A program made the translations under genes and the position numbers. Positions 5,229 to 5,287 of a stretch of 5,287 nucleotides of DNA are shown in pieces. The DNA is from Oscillospiraceae bacterium (lineage in GTDB: Bacteria > Bacillota > Clostridia > Oscillospirales > Ruminococcaceae). The notes under the pieces are model-generated. The model was given only the letters and a program-made list of their open reading frames with translations, was not told the DNA's origin and searched no databases. Position 1 is the first letter of the stretch, and every line of letters begins with the position of its first letter. The stretch spans positions 1-5,287 of the forward strand of contig JAHHUE010000092.1 of the NCBI GenBank assembly GCA_020024155.1, read 5' to 3'.

Positions 5229-5287
5229 TTAACAAAGAGTTTGATCCTGGCTCAGGACGAACGCTGGCGGCGCGCCTAACACATGCA
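5229..5287 (+). rRNA. 16S ribosomal RNA, 5' end (partial)
   Basis: The universal 5' segment AGAGTTTGATCCTGGCTCAG begins at 5236, which is position 8 in E. coli numbering, so the mature end should be about 5229. It continues with GGACGAACGCTGGCGG and CGCGCCTAACACATGCA, and the window ends about 59 bases in. It is the first gene of an rRNA operon driven by P1 and P2. The CGCGCC variant, where many Lachnospiraceae read CGTGCC, hints at a Ruminococcaceae-like Clostridia member, though too little is present for firm placement. Confidence 0.98.

Noticed and set aside
1..5287. CRISPR array, insertion sequence, phage or defence system
   Set aside because: No spaced direct repeats, transposase, integrase, toxin-antitoxin or nuclease-like protein is visible on either strand.

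Overview
The window reads as chromosomal DNA of a low-GC Clostridia-type Firmicute. It is strongly AT-rich, has AGGAG-like ribosome binding sites, near-consensus sigma-A promoters and a simple hairpin-plus-U-tract terminator. The last 59 bases are the 5' end of a 16S rRNA gene. Its opening, including the GGCGGCGCGCCTAACACATG stretch, is of a kind I associate with Ruminococcaceae/Oscillospiraceae relatives, but 59 bases cannot settle a family.

Positions 1-193 are an AT-rich leader with no gene I can support. Positions 194-3917 hold three tightly packed + strand genes that look like one transcript: an FAD-dependent oxidoreductase of the DAO/Rossmann type (GTG start), a GtrB/DPM1-like family 2 glycosyltransferase with two C-terminal membrane helices (its ATG overlaps the previous stop as ATGA), and a 550-residue polytopic membrane protein that resembles a GT-C glycosyltransferase. 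A strong intrinsic terminator (3929-3959) closes the unit. The order suggests a cell-surface glycan module: the GT2 would load a sugar onto a polyprenyl phosphate, the GT-C-like protein would transfer it outside the membrane, and the flavoenzyme would oxidise or otherwise tailor a precursor. The substrate is unknown, and the GT2 lacks the second aspartate of its expected DXD motif.

Positions 3951-4759 on the - strand hold two tandem, translationally coupled 134-residue proteins. Each consists of little more than an RCK_N/TrkA-N nucleotide-binding domain. The downstream one keeps the canonical NAD-site residues and the upstream one has lost several, so they may form an asymmetric pair. No potassium transporter gene and no RCK_C domain is visible.

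Positions 4760-5228 are the divergent control region. A weak candidate promoter serves the - strand pair. On the + strand are two near-perfect rRNA promoters (P1 TTGACA-17-TATAAT, P2 TTGACA-17-TAGAAT), each followed at about +1 by a 5' hairpin, then a boxA-like antitermination sequence and several leader hairpins leading into 16S rRNA, which begins at about 5229 and runs off the window.

I found no CRISPR array, insertion sequence, tRNA or recognisable defence system. The most unusual items are the flavoenzyme-GT2-GTC module with an altered DXD motif, the split asymmetric RCK_N pair, and the paired hairpins at the rRNA transcript starts.
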